Part shown: positions 47,125-56,672 of the stretch, one piece after another
Numbering within the stretch: the first letter of the stretch is position 1
How the letters are laid out: every line of letters begins with the position of its first letter
Assembly: GCF_001429625.1 (NCBI RefSeq)
Contig: NZ_LMSU01000001.1
Span: 2,094,525-2,158,524, forward strand
Direction of reading: 5' to 3'
Length of the DNA stretch: 64,000 nt
Source of the DNA: Nocardioides sp. Soil805
GTDB lineage: Bacteria; Actinomycetota; Actinomycetes; Propionibacteriales; Nocardioidaceae
Position numbers and translations under genes: made by a program
The notes under the pieces: generated by a model
The model's database searches: none
What the model was told of the DNA's origin: nothing
What the model saw: only the letters and a program-made list of their open reading frames with translations

Positions 47125-49349
47125 CACCGCACCGCCGACCGGAAGCCGCGCAGCCGCAGGCTGTTGGTCACCACGAAGACGCTGGAGAAGGCCATCGCCG
47201 CCCCGGCGAGCATCGGGTTGAGCAGGCCCGCCGCGGCGAGGGGGATCGCCGCGATGTTGTAGGCGAACGCCCAGAACAGGTTGCCCTTGATCGTGCCCAG
47301 CGTGCGCCGCGAGAGGCGGATCGCGTCGGCCGCCACGCGCAGGTCGCCGCGCACCAGCGTGAGGTCGCTGGCCTCGATGGCCACGTCCGTCCCGGTGCCC
47401 ATGGCCAGGCCGAGGTCGGCCTGGGCGAGCGCGGCCGCGTCGTTGACGCCGTCGCCGACCATGGCCACGACCCGACCCTCCTGCTGGAGGCGCGTGACCA
47501 CGTCCACCTTGTCGGCCGGCAGCACGTCGGCGACGACGTGCTCGATGCCGACCGCGTCGGCGACCGAGCGGGCGGCCGCCTGGTTGTCGCCGGTGAGGAG
47601 GTACGGCGTGAGGCCGAGGTCGCGCAGCATCGTCACGGCCTCCGCCGAGGTCTCCTTGACCGTGTCGCCGACGACGACGACGCCGCGGGCCCGGCCGTCC
47701 CAGCCGACCGCGACCGGCGTACGACCGGACGCCTGGGCGTCCTGGACCGCGCGCTCGAGCTCGGGGGACAGGTGCTGGCTCCAGTCGGCCAGCAGGCTGG
47801 GGCGGCCGACGACCACGGCGTGGCCCTCGACGACGCCCTCGACGCCCAGGCCGGCCCGGTTGGTGAAGCCCTCGACCGGCAGCAGGTCGCCGGCGGCGGT
47901 GGCCACGGCGCGGGCGATGGGGTGCTCGGAGGCCTGCTCGAGGGCGCCCGCCAGGCGGAGCACCTCGTCGGGGTCCTCGCCGTCCGCGGCCACGACCCCG
48001 TGCACGGTCATGGCGCCGGTGGTGACGGTGCCGGTCTTGTCGAGCACGACGGTGTCGACGCGGCGGGTGGACTCGAGGACCTCCGGGCCCTTGATGAGGA
48101 TGCCGAGCTGGGCGCCGCGGCCGGTGCCGACCATGAGGGCGGTCGGCGTGGCCAGCCCGAGGGCGCAGGGGCAGGCGATGATCAGCACCGAGACGGCGGC
48201 GGTGAACGCGGCCGAGGCGCCGGCGCCCGACCCGAGCCAGAAGCCCAGGGTCGCCACGGCCAGGGCGATGACGACCGGGACGAAGACCCCCGAGATGCGG
48301 TCCGCGAGGCGCTGCACCTGGGCCTTGCCGTTCTGGGCGTCCTCGACCAGGCGCGCCATCTGGGCCAGCTGGGTGTCCGAGCCGACCCTCGTCGCCCGCA
48401 CGACCAGCCGGCCGCCGGCGTTGACGGTCGCGCCGACGACGGCGTCGCCGGGGCCGACCTCGACGGGCACGGACTCGCCGGTGAGCATGCTGCGGTCGAC
48501 CGCGGAGCTGCCCTCGAGGACCTCGCCGTCGGTCGCGACGGCCTCGCCCGGGCGTACGACGAAGTCGTCACCGACGGCGAGCTGCTCGATGGGGATGCGG
48601 GTCTCGGTCCGCCCGCCGGAAGCGTCGTCACGCAGGACCGCGACGTCCTTGGCGCCGAGCTCCATCAGGGCCCGCAGGGCGGCCCCCGAACGCCGCTTGG
48701 CCCGCGACTCGAGCCACCGCCCGGCGAGGATGAACGTCGTCACCCCGGCGGCGGCCTCGAGGTAGATGTTGCCGGCGCCGTCGGTGCGACCGACGGTGAG
48801 CTCGAACGGGTGGGTCATGCCCGTCATCCCGGCCGTGCCGAGGAAGAGCGCGTAGAGCGACCAGCCGAACGCGGCGAGCACGCCGACGGAGACGAGCGTG
48901 TCCATCGTGGTCGCGCCGTGGCGCAGGTTGGTCCACGCGGCCCGGTGGAACGGCCAGGCTCCCCACACGACGACGGGCGCCGCGAGGGTGAGCGAGAGCC
49001 ACTGCCAGTAGTCGAACTGCCACGCCGGCACCATCGCCAGCGCCACGACGGGCACGCTCAGCACGGCGCTGATGAGCAGCCGGTCGCGCAGGGGGTCCCG
49101 CTCGGGCACGTCGTCCTCGAGGGGTGCGGTGCCGACGGGCGCGGGCAGCGCTGCGGCGTACCCGGCCTGCTCGACGGTGCGCAGCAGGTCGTCGGTGGTG
49201 ACGGTCGTCGGGTAGGTGACCTTGGCCTTCTCGGTCGAGTAGTTGACCGTGGCGGTGACCCCGTCGAGCTTGTTGAGCTTGCGCTCGATGCGGTTGGCGC
49301 ACGACGCGCAGGTCATGCCGCTGATGGCGAGCTCCACGTCAGTGGTCAT
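47124..49349 (-). CDS. copA: Copper-translocating P1B-type ATPase
   Basis: The 741-aa protein has one N-terminal HMA domain ([20 protein letters not shown]), the TGES-type actuator loop ([10 protein letters not shown]), the membrane CPC motif ([15 protein letters not shown]), the phosphorylation site [11 protein letters not shown], the HP motif (ASEHPIARA) and [12 protein letters not shown]. The sixth-helix CPC and the single HMA domain fit Cu+ export (P1B-1). The ATG overlaps the upstream exported-protein stop by 11 nt. It is the central gene of the CsoR-controlled operon. Confidence 0.95.
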   Translation of the reverse strand: MTTDVELAISGMTCASCANRIERKLNKLDGVTATVNYSTEKAKVTYPTTVTTDDLLRTVEQAGYAAALPAPVGTAPLEDDVPERDPLRDRLLISAVLSVPVVALAMVPAWQFDYWQWLSLTLAAPVVVWGAWPFHRAAWTNLRHGATTMDTLVSVGVLAAFGWSLYALFLGTAGMTGMTHPFELTVGRTDGAGNIYLEAAAGVTTFILAGRWLESRAKRRSGAALRALMELGAKDVAVLRDDASGGRTETRIPIEQLAVGDDFVVRPGEAVATDGEVLEGSSAVDRSMLTGESVPVEVGPGDAVVGATVNAGGRLVVRATRVGSDTQLAQMARLVEDAQNGKAQVQRLADRISGVFVPVVIALAVATLGFWLGSGAGASAAFTAAVSVLIIACPCALGLATPTALMVGTGRGAQLGILIKGPEVLESTRRVDTVVLDKTGTVTTGAMTVHGVVAADGEDPDEVLRLAGALEQASEHPIARAVATAAGDLLPVEGFTNRAGLGVEGVVEGHAVVVGRPSLLADWSQHLSPELERAVQDAQASGRTPVAVGWDGRARGVVVVGDTVKETSAEAVTMLRDLGLTPYLLTGDNQAAARSVADAVGIEHVVADVLPADKVDVVTRLQQEGRVVAMVGDGVNDAAALAQADLGLAMGTGTDVAIEASDLTLVRGDLRVAADAIRLSRRTLGTIKGNLFWAFAYNIAAIPLAAAGLLNPMLAGAAMAFSSVFVVTNSLRLRGFRSAVR

Positions 49350-50259
49350 CGCCCATCCCCTCCTCGTCGGTGTCTGCGTGGGTGTCGGTCCCGTGACTGC
49401 GCACGGCGAGCTCCGCGGTGCGGACCACCCCGTCGTGCTTGAAGTCGAAGAACAACCGGTAGCCGCCGGCGCTGGGCACCTCCACGGCGAACGGCACGTC
49501 GGGTCCGGCGTCGCCGGCCTCCGGGTGCACGTGGAGGTAGGCCAGGTCGCCCTCGCGCAGCGCGACCAGGTGTCCGTAGGCGCCGAGGTAGGGCTCGAGG
49601 TCGGTGACGGGCTCCCCGTCCCGGCTCACGCGCACGGTGACGGCTCCCGCGTCGAGGTCGCCCTCGAGGTCCACGGTGTAGCCGTCGACGGTGTCGCTCA
49701 CCCGGCTGCCCGGGTGCGGGGCCGGCGTGAACCGCCCGGCGACGTCGAGGTCGGTGCCCAGGGTCAGGGTCGGGCCGCCGGTGGGCGTGAAGTCCGCGAA
49801 GACGCGCCAGCTGCCGGGGGTGAGGTCGACGTCGGTGGTCCAGGTGCCGTCGGCGGCCATCGTCGGGTGGACGTGCTGGTAGCCGGAGAGGTCGCGGCGT
49901 ACGGCGATGAGGTGCAGGTCCTTCTCGTGCTCCTCGTCGTACGCCGTCACCGGCTCGCCGTCGGGTCCGGTGACCACGAAGCGCAGGGTGCTGCGGCCCG
50001 GCTCCAGCCCGCTCGCGGGCAGCACCAGGGTGTAGCCCGAGTCGCTCACCTGGAGGCCGCCGGGGACGTGGCCGGCGGTGTCCACCTCGTGACCCGCGTC
50101 GGCGTCGGTGTCGTGGGCGTCGGTGTCGCCGGCGTGGTCGTCCGTGGCGGTGGTGACGGGTCCCACGCGGTCCTCGACCGCGCGGCCGGCACCCCACGCC
50201 GTGCCGAAGACGAGGGTCAGGGCCGTGACGAACAGCGCCACGCGCATCGGGGTGCTCAT
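49339..50259 (-). CDS. Exported His-rich copper-operon protein
   Basis: The 306-aa protein has an N-terminal signal or anchor ([20 protein letters not shown]) and an Asp/His-rich linker. Two beta-sandwich-like domains follow, each with a His cluster: [20 protein letters not shown] and [20 protein letters not shown]. It ends [16 protein letters not shown] and a His/Asp-rich tail ([17 protein letters not shown]). The repeated HLxAxRxxxxxxxHVHP motif suggests copper binding at the outer face. It lies between copZ and copA with overlapping junctions. The function is inferred from context. Confidence 0.78.
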   Translation of the reverse strand: MSTPMRVALFVTALTLVFGTAWGAGRAVEDRVGPVTTATDDHAGDTDAHDTDADAGHEVDTAGHVPGGLQVSDSGYTLVLPASGLEPGRSTLRFVVTGPDGEPVTAYDEEHEKDLHLIAVRRDLSGYQHVHPTMAADGTWTTDVDLTPGSWRVFADFTPTGGPTLTLGTDLDVAGRFTPAPHPGSRVSDTVDGYTVDLEGDLDAGAVTVRVSRDGEPVTDLEPYLGAYGHLVALREGDLAYLHVHPEAGDAGPDVPFAVEVPSAGGYRLFFDFKHDGVVRTAELAVRSHGTDTHADTDEEGMGDDH

Positions 50260-50471
50260 CACGCCAGCTGGTAGCCGGCTTCCTCGACGGCGGCGCGGAC
50301 GGCCTGCTGCTCGAGGGGCTGGCTGCTGGTGACGGTGACGGCACCCGAGTCGAGGACGACGTCCACGGACTCGACGCCGGGGAGCTCGCTGATCTCCTCG
50401 GTGACGCTGGCGACGCAGTGGCCGCAGGTCATGCCGGTGACGGTGAAGGTCTGGCTGGTCTGGCTGGTCAT
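50259..50471 (-). CDS. copZ: Copper chaperone, HMA domain
   Basis: The 70-aa protein is one HMA domain with the metal-binding GMTCGHCVASVTEEISELPG and a C-terminal AAVEEAGYQLA. It resembles CopZ, delivering Cu+ to CopA. It sits 10 nt after csoR, and its stop overlaps the next start. Both Cys residues are present. Confidence 0.93.
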   Translation of the reverse strand: MTSQTSQTFTVTGMTCGHCVASVTEEISELPGVESVDVVLDSGAVTVTSSQPLEQQAVRAAVEEAGYQLA

Positions 50472-50481
50472 GGTGTCCTCC

Positions 50482-50772
50482 TCAGGACTTCACGAGCCGC
50501 GCGATGGCCGCGCTGGCTTCCTTGAGCTTGGCCTCCTGCTCGTCGCCGCCCTGCCGGACGGCCTCGACGACGCAGTGCTCCATGTGCTCGTCGAGCAGGG
50601 CCAGGGACAGCGACTGGAGGGCGCGGGTGACCGCGGAGACCTGGGTGAGGATGTCGATGCAGTACTGCTCCTCGTCGACCATCCGGTGCAGACCGCGCAC
50701 CTGACCCTCGATGCGCTTGAGGCGCTGCAGGTGCTTGTCCTTGGTGCCGTGTGCGACGTAGCTGTGCTCCAT
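50482..50772 (-). CDS. csoR: Copper-sensing repressor CsoR
   Basis: The 96-aa protein is an all-helical CsoR/RcnR member: LQRLKRIEGQVRGLHRMVDE, then YCIDILTQVSAVTRALQSLS and LLDEHMEHCVVEAV. The Cys, His and Cys residues occupy the copper-site positions (Cys in YCID, then H-x3-C in HMEHC). It derepresses its operon on Cu+ binding. The first codon is 11 nt from a perfect palindromic operator, so it should be autoregulated. Repeats of the operator occur at 26.6 kb. Confidence 0.93.
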   Translation of the reverse strand: MEHSYVAHGTKDKHLQRLKRIEGQVRGLHRMVDEEQYCIDILTQVSAVTRALQSLSLALLDEHMEHCVVEAVRQGGDEQEAKLKEASAAIARLVKS

Positions 50773-50782
50773 ACGACCGAAT

Positions 50783-50799
50783 ATACCCCTAGGGGGTAT
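50783..50799. promoter_or_regulatory. CsoR operator (copper operon)
   Basis: ATACCCC-TAG-GGGGTAT is a perfect 7+3+7 palindrome located 11 nt upstream of csoR and about 80 nt upstream of the divergent NRPS start. It matches the G-tract palindromes of actinobacterial CsoR sites. The same sequence with T for A in the centre is found at 26580-26596. Confidence 0.85.
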
Positions 50800-50879
50800 G
50801 GGTTCACAAGGGTCAATTGTGGGTACTCCGCGGACCGCGCCTCTTCCGGTCGCTCTTCGGACACCCACCGGTCGCCCGG

Positions 50880-53800
50880 ATGCAGCACACTCGACGGGTG
50901 ACGTCGCCCCTGCCCGCCCTGCTCGCGGGCGACCGTGCGCCGGCGCCACGCACGCTGGTCGACATCCTGCGCGGCACCGCGCAGCGCTTCCCCGAGGCGC
51001 CTGCGGTCGACAGCGGGGTCGCGGTGCTCACCTACACCGACCTGGTCGAGGCCGCCGACAACGTCGCCGGCGAGCTGGCGGCCCTCGGCGTACGCCGCGG
51101 GGACACCGTCGGGGTCCGCATCAAGTCCGGGACCACCGACCTCTACGTGGCCATCCTCGGCATCCTGTGCGCCGGCGCCGCCTACGTGCCCGTCGACGCC
51201 GACGACCCCGACGAGCGGGCGCGGGTCGTCTTCGCCGAGTCCGGCGCGGCGGCGGTGGTCGGCAACGACCTGGTCATCGCGCGCCGCGGCGACCCCGCCG
51301 TGCGCGACCCCACCGCCGGTGACGCGGTCACCGGCGAGGTCGGGATCCCCGAGCCCCCCACGCCCGAGGACGACGCCTGGGTCATCTTCACCTCCGGCTC
51401 CACCGGCACCCCCAAGGGCGTGGCCGTCTCCCACCGCAGCGCCGCGGCGTTCGTCGACGCCGAGGCGCGGCTGTTCCTCCGGGAGCGCCCGATCGGGCCG
51501 GGCGATCGCGTGATGGCGGGCCTGAGCGTGGCGTTCGACGCGAGCTGCGAGGAGATGTGGCTGGCCTGGGCGTACGGCGCGTGCCTGGTGCCGGCGCCGC
51601 GGTCGCTGGTCCGCAGCGGGGTCGACGTCGGGCCGTGGCTGGTGGCCAACGACGTCACCGTGGTGTCCACGGTGCCGACGCTGGTGGCCCTGTGGCCCGC
51701 GAGCTCCCTGGACCGGGTGCGGCTGCTGATCATGGGGGGCGAGGCGTGCCCGCCCGAGCTCTCGGCCCGGCTGCAGCGCGAGGGCCGCGAGGTCTGGAAC
51801 ACCTACGGACCCACCGAGGCGACCGTGGTCGCCTGCGGCGCCCTGCTCGACGGCTCGGACCCCGTGCGGATCGGGCTGCCGCTCGACGGCTGGGACCTCG
51901 CGGTGGTCGACGCCACGGGTGAGCCGGTCGCCGAGGGCGAGTCGGGGGAGCTGATCATCGGCGGTGTCGGGCTCGCCCGCTACCTCGATCCCGCCAAGGA
52001 CGCCGAGAAGTACGCCCCGATGCCCACCCTCGGGTGGGACCGGGCCTACCGCTCGGGCGACGTGGTGCGCAACGACGCCGCCGGACTGGTCTTCGCCGGG
52101 CGCGCCGACGACCAGGTCAAGGTGGGGGGTCGCCGCATCGAGCTCGGTGAGATCGACGAGCAGCTGCTCCGGCTGCCCGGCGTCAACGGCGCCGCCGCCG
52201 CGGTCCGCTCGACCAAGTCCGGCAACCGGCTGCTGGTCGGCTACCTCGCCGTCGACGCGTCGTACGACGCCGCGACGGCACTCGAGCTGCTCCGCCGCCG
52301 CCTGCCCGCGGCCCTGGTGCCCCGCCTGGCCGTGCTCGACACCCTGCCGACGCGGACGTCGGGGAAGGTCGACCGGGACGCGCTGCCGTGGCCGCTCCCG
52401 GCGACCGCGGCGACCGCCTCCTCAGGGACCGGTCTCGACGGGACGCAGGCGTGGATCGCGGGGATCTGGGCCGACGTGCTCGGCGCCGAGGTCACCGGGC
52501 CCGGCGACGACTTCTTCGCCTTCGGCGGCGGCTCGCTGACCGCCGCGCAGGTGGTCAGCCGGGTCCGCGAGCGGTATCCCGAGACCGTGGTCGGCGACGT
52601 CTACGCGCACCCGACCGTCGCCGCCCTCGCCGACGTCCTCACCAGCACCGCCGCCTCGGCCACCTCCACCTCGACCGCCACCGGGAGGGCGAGGAGCCGG
52701 GAGGTCGGCCCGCTGCCGCCCAAGAGCCAGGGCGGCCAGCTCGCGGCGCTCGTCCCCCTGCGCGCGCTGGCGGGGATGCGCTGGCTCAGCTGGCTGGCGC
52801 TGGCCTCCACGGTGGGCGACCGTGCGCTGGGCGTCGCCTGGCTGCCGTCGTACCCGGTCTGGGTCCTCATCCTGACCACCTGGTTCTTCCTCGTCCCGCC
52901 CGGGCGGATGACCCTCGCCGGCCTGCTGGCGCGCCTCGTGCTGCGACCGGTGACGCCGGGGGACCACCCGCGGGGCGGCAAGACCCACCTCCGGATCTGG
53001 CTCGCCGAGCGGATCCAGGACGAGCTGGCCGCGACCTCGCTGGCCGGGGCGCCCTGGTTCCCGCAGTACGCCCGGCTGCTGGGCAACGACATCGGCAAGG
53101 GCGTGGACCTGCACACCATCCCGCCGGTCACCGGGATGCTGCGGGTCGGCCCGGGGGCGGCCGTCGAGCCCGAGGTCGACCTCGTCGGCCACTGGATCGA
53201 CGGCGACGTCCTGCGAGTGGGCGAGATCCGGATCGGCGCCCGCGCCCGCATCGGCGCCCGTTGCACCCTGAGCCCGGGGGCGGTCGTGGGCAAGGACGCC
53301 GAGGTGGCGCCCGGGTCGCTGGTCGAGGGCGAGGTGCCGACCGGTGAGTTCTGGTCCGGCTCTCCCGCCGAGGTGCGCGCCCCGGAGGCGCGCGGCCCGT
53401 GGCAGACGGCATCGGCGCCGCGCGAGTCCGCGTGGCTGGGGCTCTACGGCGTGATGGCGTTCCTGGTGGCGGCGCTGCCCGGGATCGCGGTGGTCTGCGG
53501 TGGGCTCGTGCTCGCCGCCGCGGTCCGGGGGGTCGACTCGCTCGGGGAGGCCGTGCGGGCGGGCCTGCCGTGGCTGCCGGTGGCCGCCCTGGTGGGCTAC
53601 GCGGTGCTGATCCTCTCGGTGTGGGCGATGGTGCGCCTGCTGGCGCTCGGCATGGAGGCGGGCGCGCACCCCGTGCGCTCCGGCACCGGCGTCCGGATCT
53701 GGAGCACGCTGCGGGTCCTCGACGAGGCCCGGACGTGGCTGTTCCCGCTCTACGCGAGCGCGCTGACCCCGCTGTGGCTGCGGATGCTCGGCGCCCGGGT

Positions 53801-54818
53801 GGGCTCCGGCGTCGAGGCCTCGACGGTGCTGCTGATCCCCAAGTTCACCACCGTGGGCGACCACGCCTTCCTCGCCGACGACACCCTGATCGGCTGCTAC
53901 GAGCTCGGCGGCGGCTGGATCCGGGTGGGCCAGGTCAAGGTCGGCAAGCGGGCGTTCGTGGGCAACTCGGGGATGCTCGCGCCCGGTCGCAAGGTCCCCA
54001 AGGAGTCGCTGGTCGCGGTCCTGTCCGCCGCCCCCGAGCGGTCCCGGGCCAAGCGCGGGGCGTCGTACGTCGGCAGCCCGCCGACCCGGCTCCGCAGGAC
54101 GGCGGGCGGGGACGACGACAGCCGCACCTACGCCCCCGCGACCCGGCTGCACGTCTACCGGGCCCTCGTCGAGGCGTGCCGGGTGGTCCCGATGCTGCTG
54201 CTCGTGCTGCTGCAGGTCGGCGTCGGGGTGACCCTCCTGGCCCTGCTGGACCGACAGCCCGTGGTCGCCGTGCTGCTGGCGGGTCCGGTGCTCGCGATCG
54301 CCGGCATCCTCGCCGCGGCCGTCACCGTCGGCGCCAAGCTGCTGCTGGTCGGGCGGCACCGCACCGGGGAGCACCCGCTGTGGTCGTCGTTCGTCTGGCG
54401 CAACGAGCTGGCCGACACCTTCACCGAGGTGCTGGCGGCTCCGTGGTTCGCGGCCCCGGTGCAGGGCACCTACGCCCTCAACGTGTGGCTGCGGATGCTC
54501 GGCGCGCGCATCGGCCGCGGCGTGTGGTGCGACACCTACTGGCTGCCGGAGACCGACCTGGTCACCCTCGAGGACGGCGCCACCGTCAACCGGGGCTGCG
54601 TCGTCCAGACCCACCTGTTCCACGACCGGGTGCTGAGCATGGACCGGGTGACGCTCGAGGCGGGAGCGACCCTGGGGCCGAACAGCGTCATCCTCCCCGC
54701 GGCTACGATCGGCCGGCACGCCACCGTGGGCCCGGTCTCGCTGGTGATGCGAGGGGAGGGTGTGCCTCCCCGTACCTGCTGGATCGGCAACCCGATCGGC
54801 CCTTGGGAGGCACCCTGA
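50880..54818 (+). CDS. Pls/PosA-type non-ribosomal peptide synthetase (A-PCP-transmembrane-LbH)
   Basis: The 1312-aa protein has one adenylation domain (about 20-510; P-loop SGSTGTPKGVAVSHR near 172, VWNTYGPTEATV, SGDVVRNDAAG and TRTSGKVDRDALP with A10 Lys). A carrier domain (AFGGGSLTAAQ, phosphopantetheine Ser552) follows. A C-terminal half of about 700 residues has six membrane helices alternating with three hexapeptide-type domains (GEIRIGARARIGARCTLSPG; MLGARVGSGVEASTVLLIP; LEAGATLGPNSVILPA). This is the TIGR02353 architecture of epsilon-poly-lysine (Pls) and PosA enzymes, which make homopoly-amino acids at the membrane. ATG 50880 and GTG 50898 are possible starts. It is coupled to an M1 peptidase. 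Confidence 0.93.
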   Translation: MQHTRRVTSPLPALLAGDRAPAPRTLVDILRGTAQRFPEAPAVDSGVAVLTYTDLVEAADNVAGELAALGVRRGDTVGVRIKSGTTDLYVAILGILCAGAAYVPVDADDPDERARVVFAESGAAAVVGNDLVIARRGDPAVRDPTAGDAVTGEVGIPEPPTPEDDAWVIFTSGSTGTPKGVAVSHRSAAAFVDAEARLFLRERPIGPGDRVMAGLSVAFDASCEEMWLAWAYGACLVPAPRSLVRSGVDVGPWLVANDVTVVSTVPTLVALWPASSLDRVRLLIMGGEACPPELSARLQREGREVWNTYGPTEATVVACGALLDGSDPVRIGLPLDGWDLAVVDATGEPVAEGESGELIIGGVGLARYLDPAKDAEKYAPMPTLGWDRAYRSGDVVRNDAAGLVFAGRADDQVKVGGRRIELGEIDEQLLRLPGVNGAAAAVRSTKSGNRLLVGYLAVDASYDAATALELLRRRLPAALVPRLAVLDTLPTRTSGKVDRDALPWPLPATAATASSGTGLDGTQAWIAGIWADVLGAEVTGPGDDFFAFGGGSLTAAQVVSRVRERYPETVVGDVYAHPTVAALADVLTSTAASATSTSTATGRARSREVGPLPPKSQGGQLAALVPLRALAGMRWLSWLALASTVGDRALGVAWLPSYPVWVLILTTWFFLVPPGRMTLAGLLARLVLRPVTPGDHPRGGKTHLRIWLAERIQDELAATSLAGAPWFPQYARLLGNDIGKGVDLHTIPPVTGMLRVGPGAAVEPEVDLVGHWIDGDVLRVGEIRIGARARIGARCTLSPGAVVGKDAEVAPGSLVEGEVPTGEFWSGSPAEVRAPEARGPWQTASAPRESAWLGLYGVMAFLVAALPGIAVVCGGLVLAAAVRGVDSLGEAVRAGLPWLPVAALVGYAVLILSVWAMVRLLALGMEAGAHPVRSGTGVRIWSTLRVLDEARTWLFPLYASALTPLWLRMLGARVGSGVEASTVLLIPKFTTVGDHAFLADDTLIGCYELGGGWIRVGQVKVGKRAFVGNSGMLAPGRKVPKESLVAVLSAAPERSRAKRGASYVGSPPTRLRRTAGGDDDSRTYAPATRLHVYRALVEACRVVPMLLLVLLQVGVGVTLLALLDRQPVVAVLLAGPVLAIAGILAAAVTVGAKLLLVGRHRTGEHPLWSSFVWRNELADTFTEVLAAPWFAAPVQGTYALNVWLRMLGARIGRGVWCDTYWLPETDLVTLEDGATVNRGCVVQTHLFHDRVLSMDRVTLEAGATLGPNSVILPAATIGRHATVGPVSLVMRGEGVPPRTCWIGNPIGPWEAP

Positions 54819-56098
54819 TGACCGACCCCTACGTCCCCGGTCACGGCGACGCGTCGTACGACGTGCGCCACTACGCGCTCGGGCTCTCCTACAAGCTGGT
54901 CGGCAACCGCCTCGACGGCGACGCCGTGCTCTCCTGCACCGCCACCGAGGACACCACCTCGGTGGCCGTCGACCTGGCCGGCCTGCGGGTGGGCAAGGTG
55001 CTGCTGGACGGGCGGCCGACCCGGTTCTCCCACCGCGGCTCGCGGATCAGGGTGACCGCGGCGCTGGAGGAGGGGCAGGAGTTCGAGCTCCGCATCACCT
55101 ACTCCGGCTCGCCGGGGACGATCAAGAGCAAGGGCCAGGACGACGCCGGGTGGGAGGAGCTCACCGACGGCGCCATCGTCGCCGCGCAGCCCCACGGGGC
55201 GCCGGCCTGGTTCCCGTGCAACGACCGGCCCACTGCCAAGGCCACCTTCGCCGCGACCTTCTCCGCGCCCGCGGAGTACCACGTCGCGATGTCCGGTCGG
55301 CTCACCGGCACCCGCCGCCGGGGCTCGACGGTCGAGTGGACCTACGAGATGGACCAGCCGATGGCGCCGTACCTCGCGACCGCCCAGATCGGCCGCTACG
55401 AGGCCCGCGACCTCGACGAGGGCATCACGATGGTGTGCCCGCCCGACCTGGGCGGGGAGGGGTACGACGCGTCGTTCGGCCAGCAGCCGGCGATGATGCG
55501 TTTCTTCGAGAGCCGCTTCGGGGTCTACCCGTTCGCCGGCTACACCGTCGTGGTGACCGACGACCCGCTGGAGATCCCGCTGGAGTCGCAGTCGCTGTCG
55601 ACCTTCGGGCGCAACTTCGCCTCCGACGAGTGGGACGACGTGCGCCTGGTCGCCCACGAGCTCGCGCACCAGTGGTTCGGCAACGCGGTGACCCTGCGGG
55701 AGTGGAAGGACATCTGGCTGCACGAGGGGTTCGCCTGCTACGCCGAGTGGCTGTGGTCGGAGGAGTCGGGGCGCGAGTCCTGCGACGAGCGCGCGCGCCA
55801 CCACCACGGCAGGCTGGCCGACGAGCCCGAGGACCTGCTGCTCGCCGACCCGGGCCCGGAGCTGATGTTCGACGACCGCGTCTACAAGCGCGGCGCTCTC
55901 ACCCTGCACGCGCTGCGGCTGACGATCGGCGACCACGACTTCTTCGACGTCCTGGAGCAGTGGGTCGAGGAGCACGGGGGCGGCAATGCGGCCACCGAGG
56001 ACTTCCAGCGGCTCGCCGAGACGGTCAGCGGCGAGGACCTGGGCGAGCTGTTCGACGCGTGGCTGCGGCAGACGGAGCTGCCCGACCTGCCGGACTGA
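54818..56098 (+). CDS. M1-family metallopeptidase
   Basis: The 426-aa protein has an aminopeptidase-N-like beta domain then a thermolysin-like core with HELAHQWFGN (His280, Glu281, His284) and the third zinc ligand Glu303 in WLHEGFACYAE. The usual GAMEN exopeptidase motif is replaced by LESQSLSTFG, and Tyr of FDDRVYKRGALTLHALR is the transition-state residue. It is shorter than classical PepN (about 850). Its ATG shares a base with the NRPS stop, so it is translationally coupled; it may trim or release the product or modify a peptide. No signal peptide is present. Confidence 0.92.
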   Translation: MTDPYVPGHGDASYDVRHYALGLSYKLVGNRLDGDAVLSCTATEDTTSVAVDLAGLRVGKVLLDGRPTRFSHRGSRIRVTAALEEGQEFELRITYSGSPGTIKSKGQDDAGWEELTDGAIVAAQPHGAPAWFPCNDRPTAKATFAATFSAPAEYHVAMSGRLTGTRRRGSTVEWTYEMDQPMAPYLATAQIGRYEARDLDEGITMVCPPDLGGEGYDASFGQQPAMMRFFESRFGVYPFAGYTVVVTDDPLEIPLESQSLSTFGRNFASDEWDDVRLVAHELAHQWFGNAVTLREWKDIWLHEGFACYAEWLWSEESGRESCDERARHHHGRLADEPEDLLLADPGPELMFDDRVYKRGALTLHALRLTIGDHDFFDVLEQWVEEHGGGNAATEDFQRLAETVSGEDLGELFDAWLRQTELPDLPD

Positions 56099-56612
56099 TC
56101 CGGGTCGCGACCGCGCCGGTGCTGAGCGCCGCGACGTACCCGTCCGGGGCCGGCAGGTCCTCCCAGTCCACCTCGGCCAGCACCAGGGTGCTCATCGGCG
56201 TGGCCAGGCCGGTGCCGCGGGCCTTGAGGACGGCCTCCTTGCGGGTCCAGGCGCGTGCGCGCTCCAGCGGCGAGTCGGCCCGCTCGCCGGGGGCGAGCAC
56301 CAGGGCGGGGTCCCACCCGCCCTCCACGGCCGCCACGCCCTCCACGTCGACGCCCACCGGGTGCCCGGCCACCGCGGTGACGACGTGGGGCCCCGACCGG
56401 GCCAGCGAGACCTCGAGCCGCCGGGCGGCGTACCCGTCCCGCACCTCGACCCACGGACGGCCGTGGGCGGCGCTGCCGCACTGCGGGCACAGGCGGCCGA
56501 CCGCGACCGCCGCCGACGGGTCGGGCCCGGCGACCGTGCGCGCGTGGTCGGCCAGCGCCTCGTCGGCGGTACGCCCGAGGTGCCAGCGCACGTCGACCGC
56601 TGTCGGCTCCAT
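56025..56612 (-). CDS. 4'-phosphopantetheinyl transferase (Sfp type)
   Basis: The 195-aa protein has the PPTase motifs GHPVGVDVEGVA (GxDxE Mg2+ site) and RARAWTRKEAVLKARGTGLA (WxxKEAxxK). It is a compact Sfp-like enzyme that would add phosphopantetheine to the carrier Ser of the neighbouring NRPS. It lies on the opposite strand, and its 3' end overlaps the last 74 nt of the M1 gene. An N-terminal CPQCGSAAHG is a Cys pair. ATG 56612 fits the family start. Confidence 0.9.
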   Translation of the reverse strand: MEPTAVDVRWHLGRTADEALADHARTVAGPDPSAAVAVGRLCPQCGSAAHGRPWVEVRDGYAARRLEVSLARSGPHVVTAVAGHPVGVDVEGVAAVEGGWDPALVLAPGERADSPLERARAWTRKEAVLKARGTGLATPMSTLVLAEVDWEDLPAPDGYVAALSTGAVATRISPAGRAAPSAAATRRTARPGPRR

Positions 56613-56672
56613 CGCCCCAGCATGGCAGCGGAATACGGGGACGAGTGTGGTCGTTACAGGTAGTACAATCTT

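Noticed and set aside
53399..56098. 899-aa ORF covering the NRPS end and the M1 peptidase
   Set aside because: Only the last 426 residues are M1 peptidase; the first part is a shadow of the NRPS frame. The ATG at 54818 coupled to the NRPS stop is the start.
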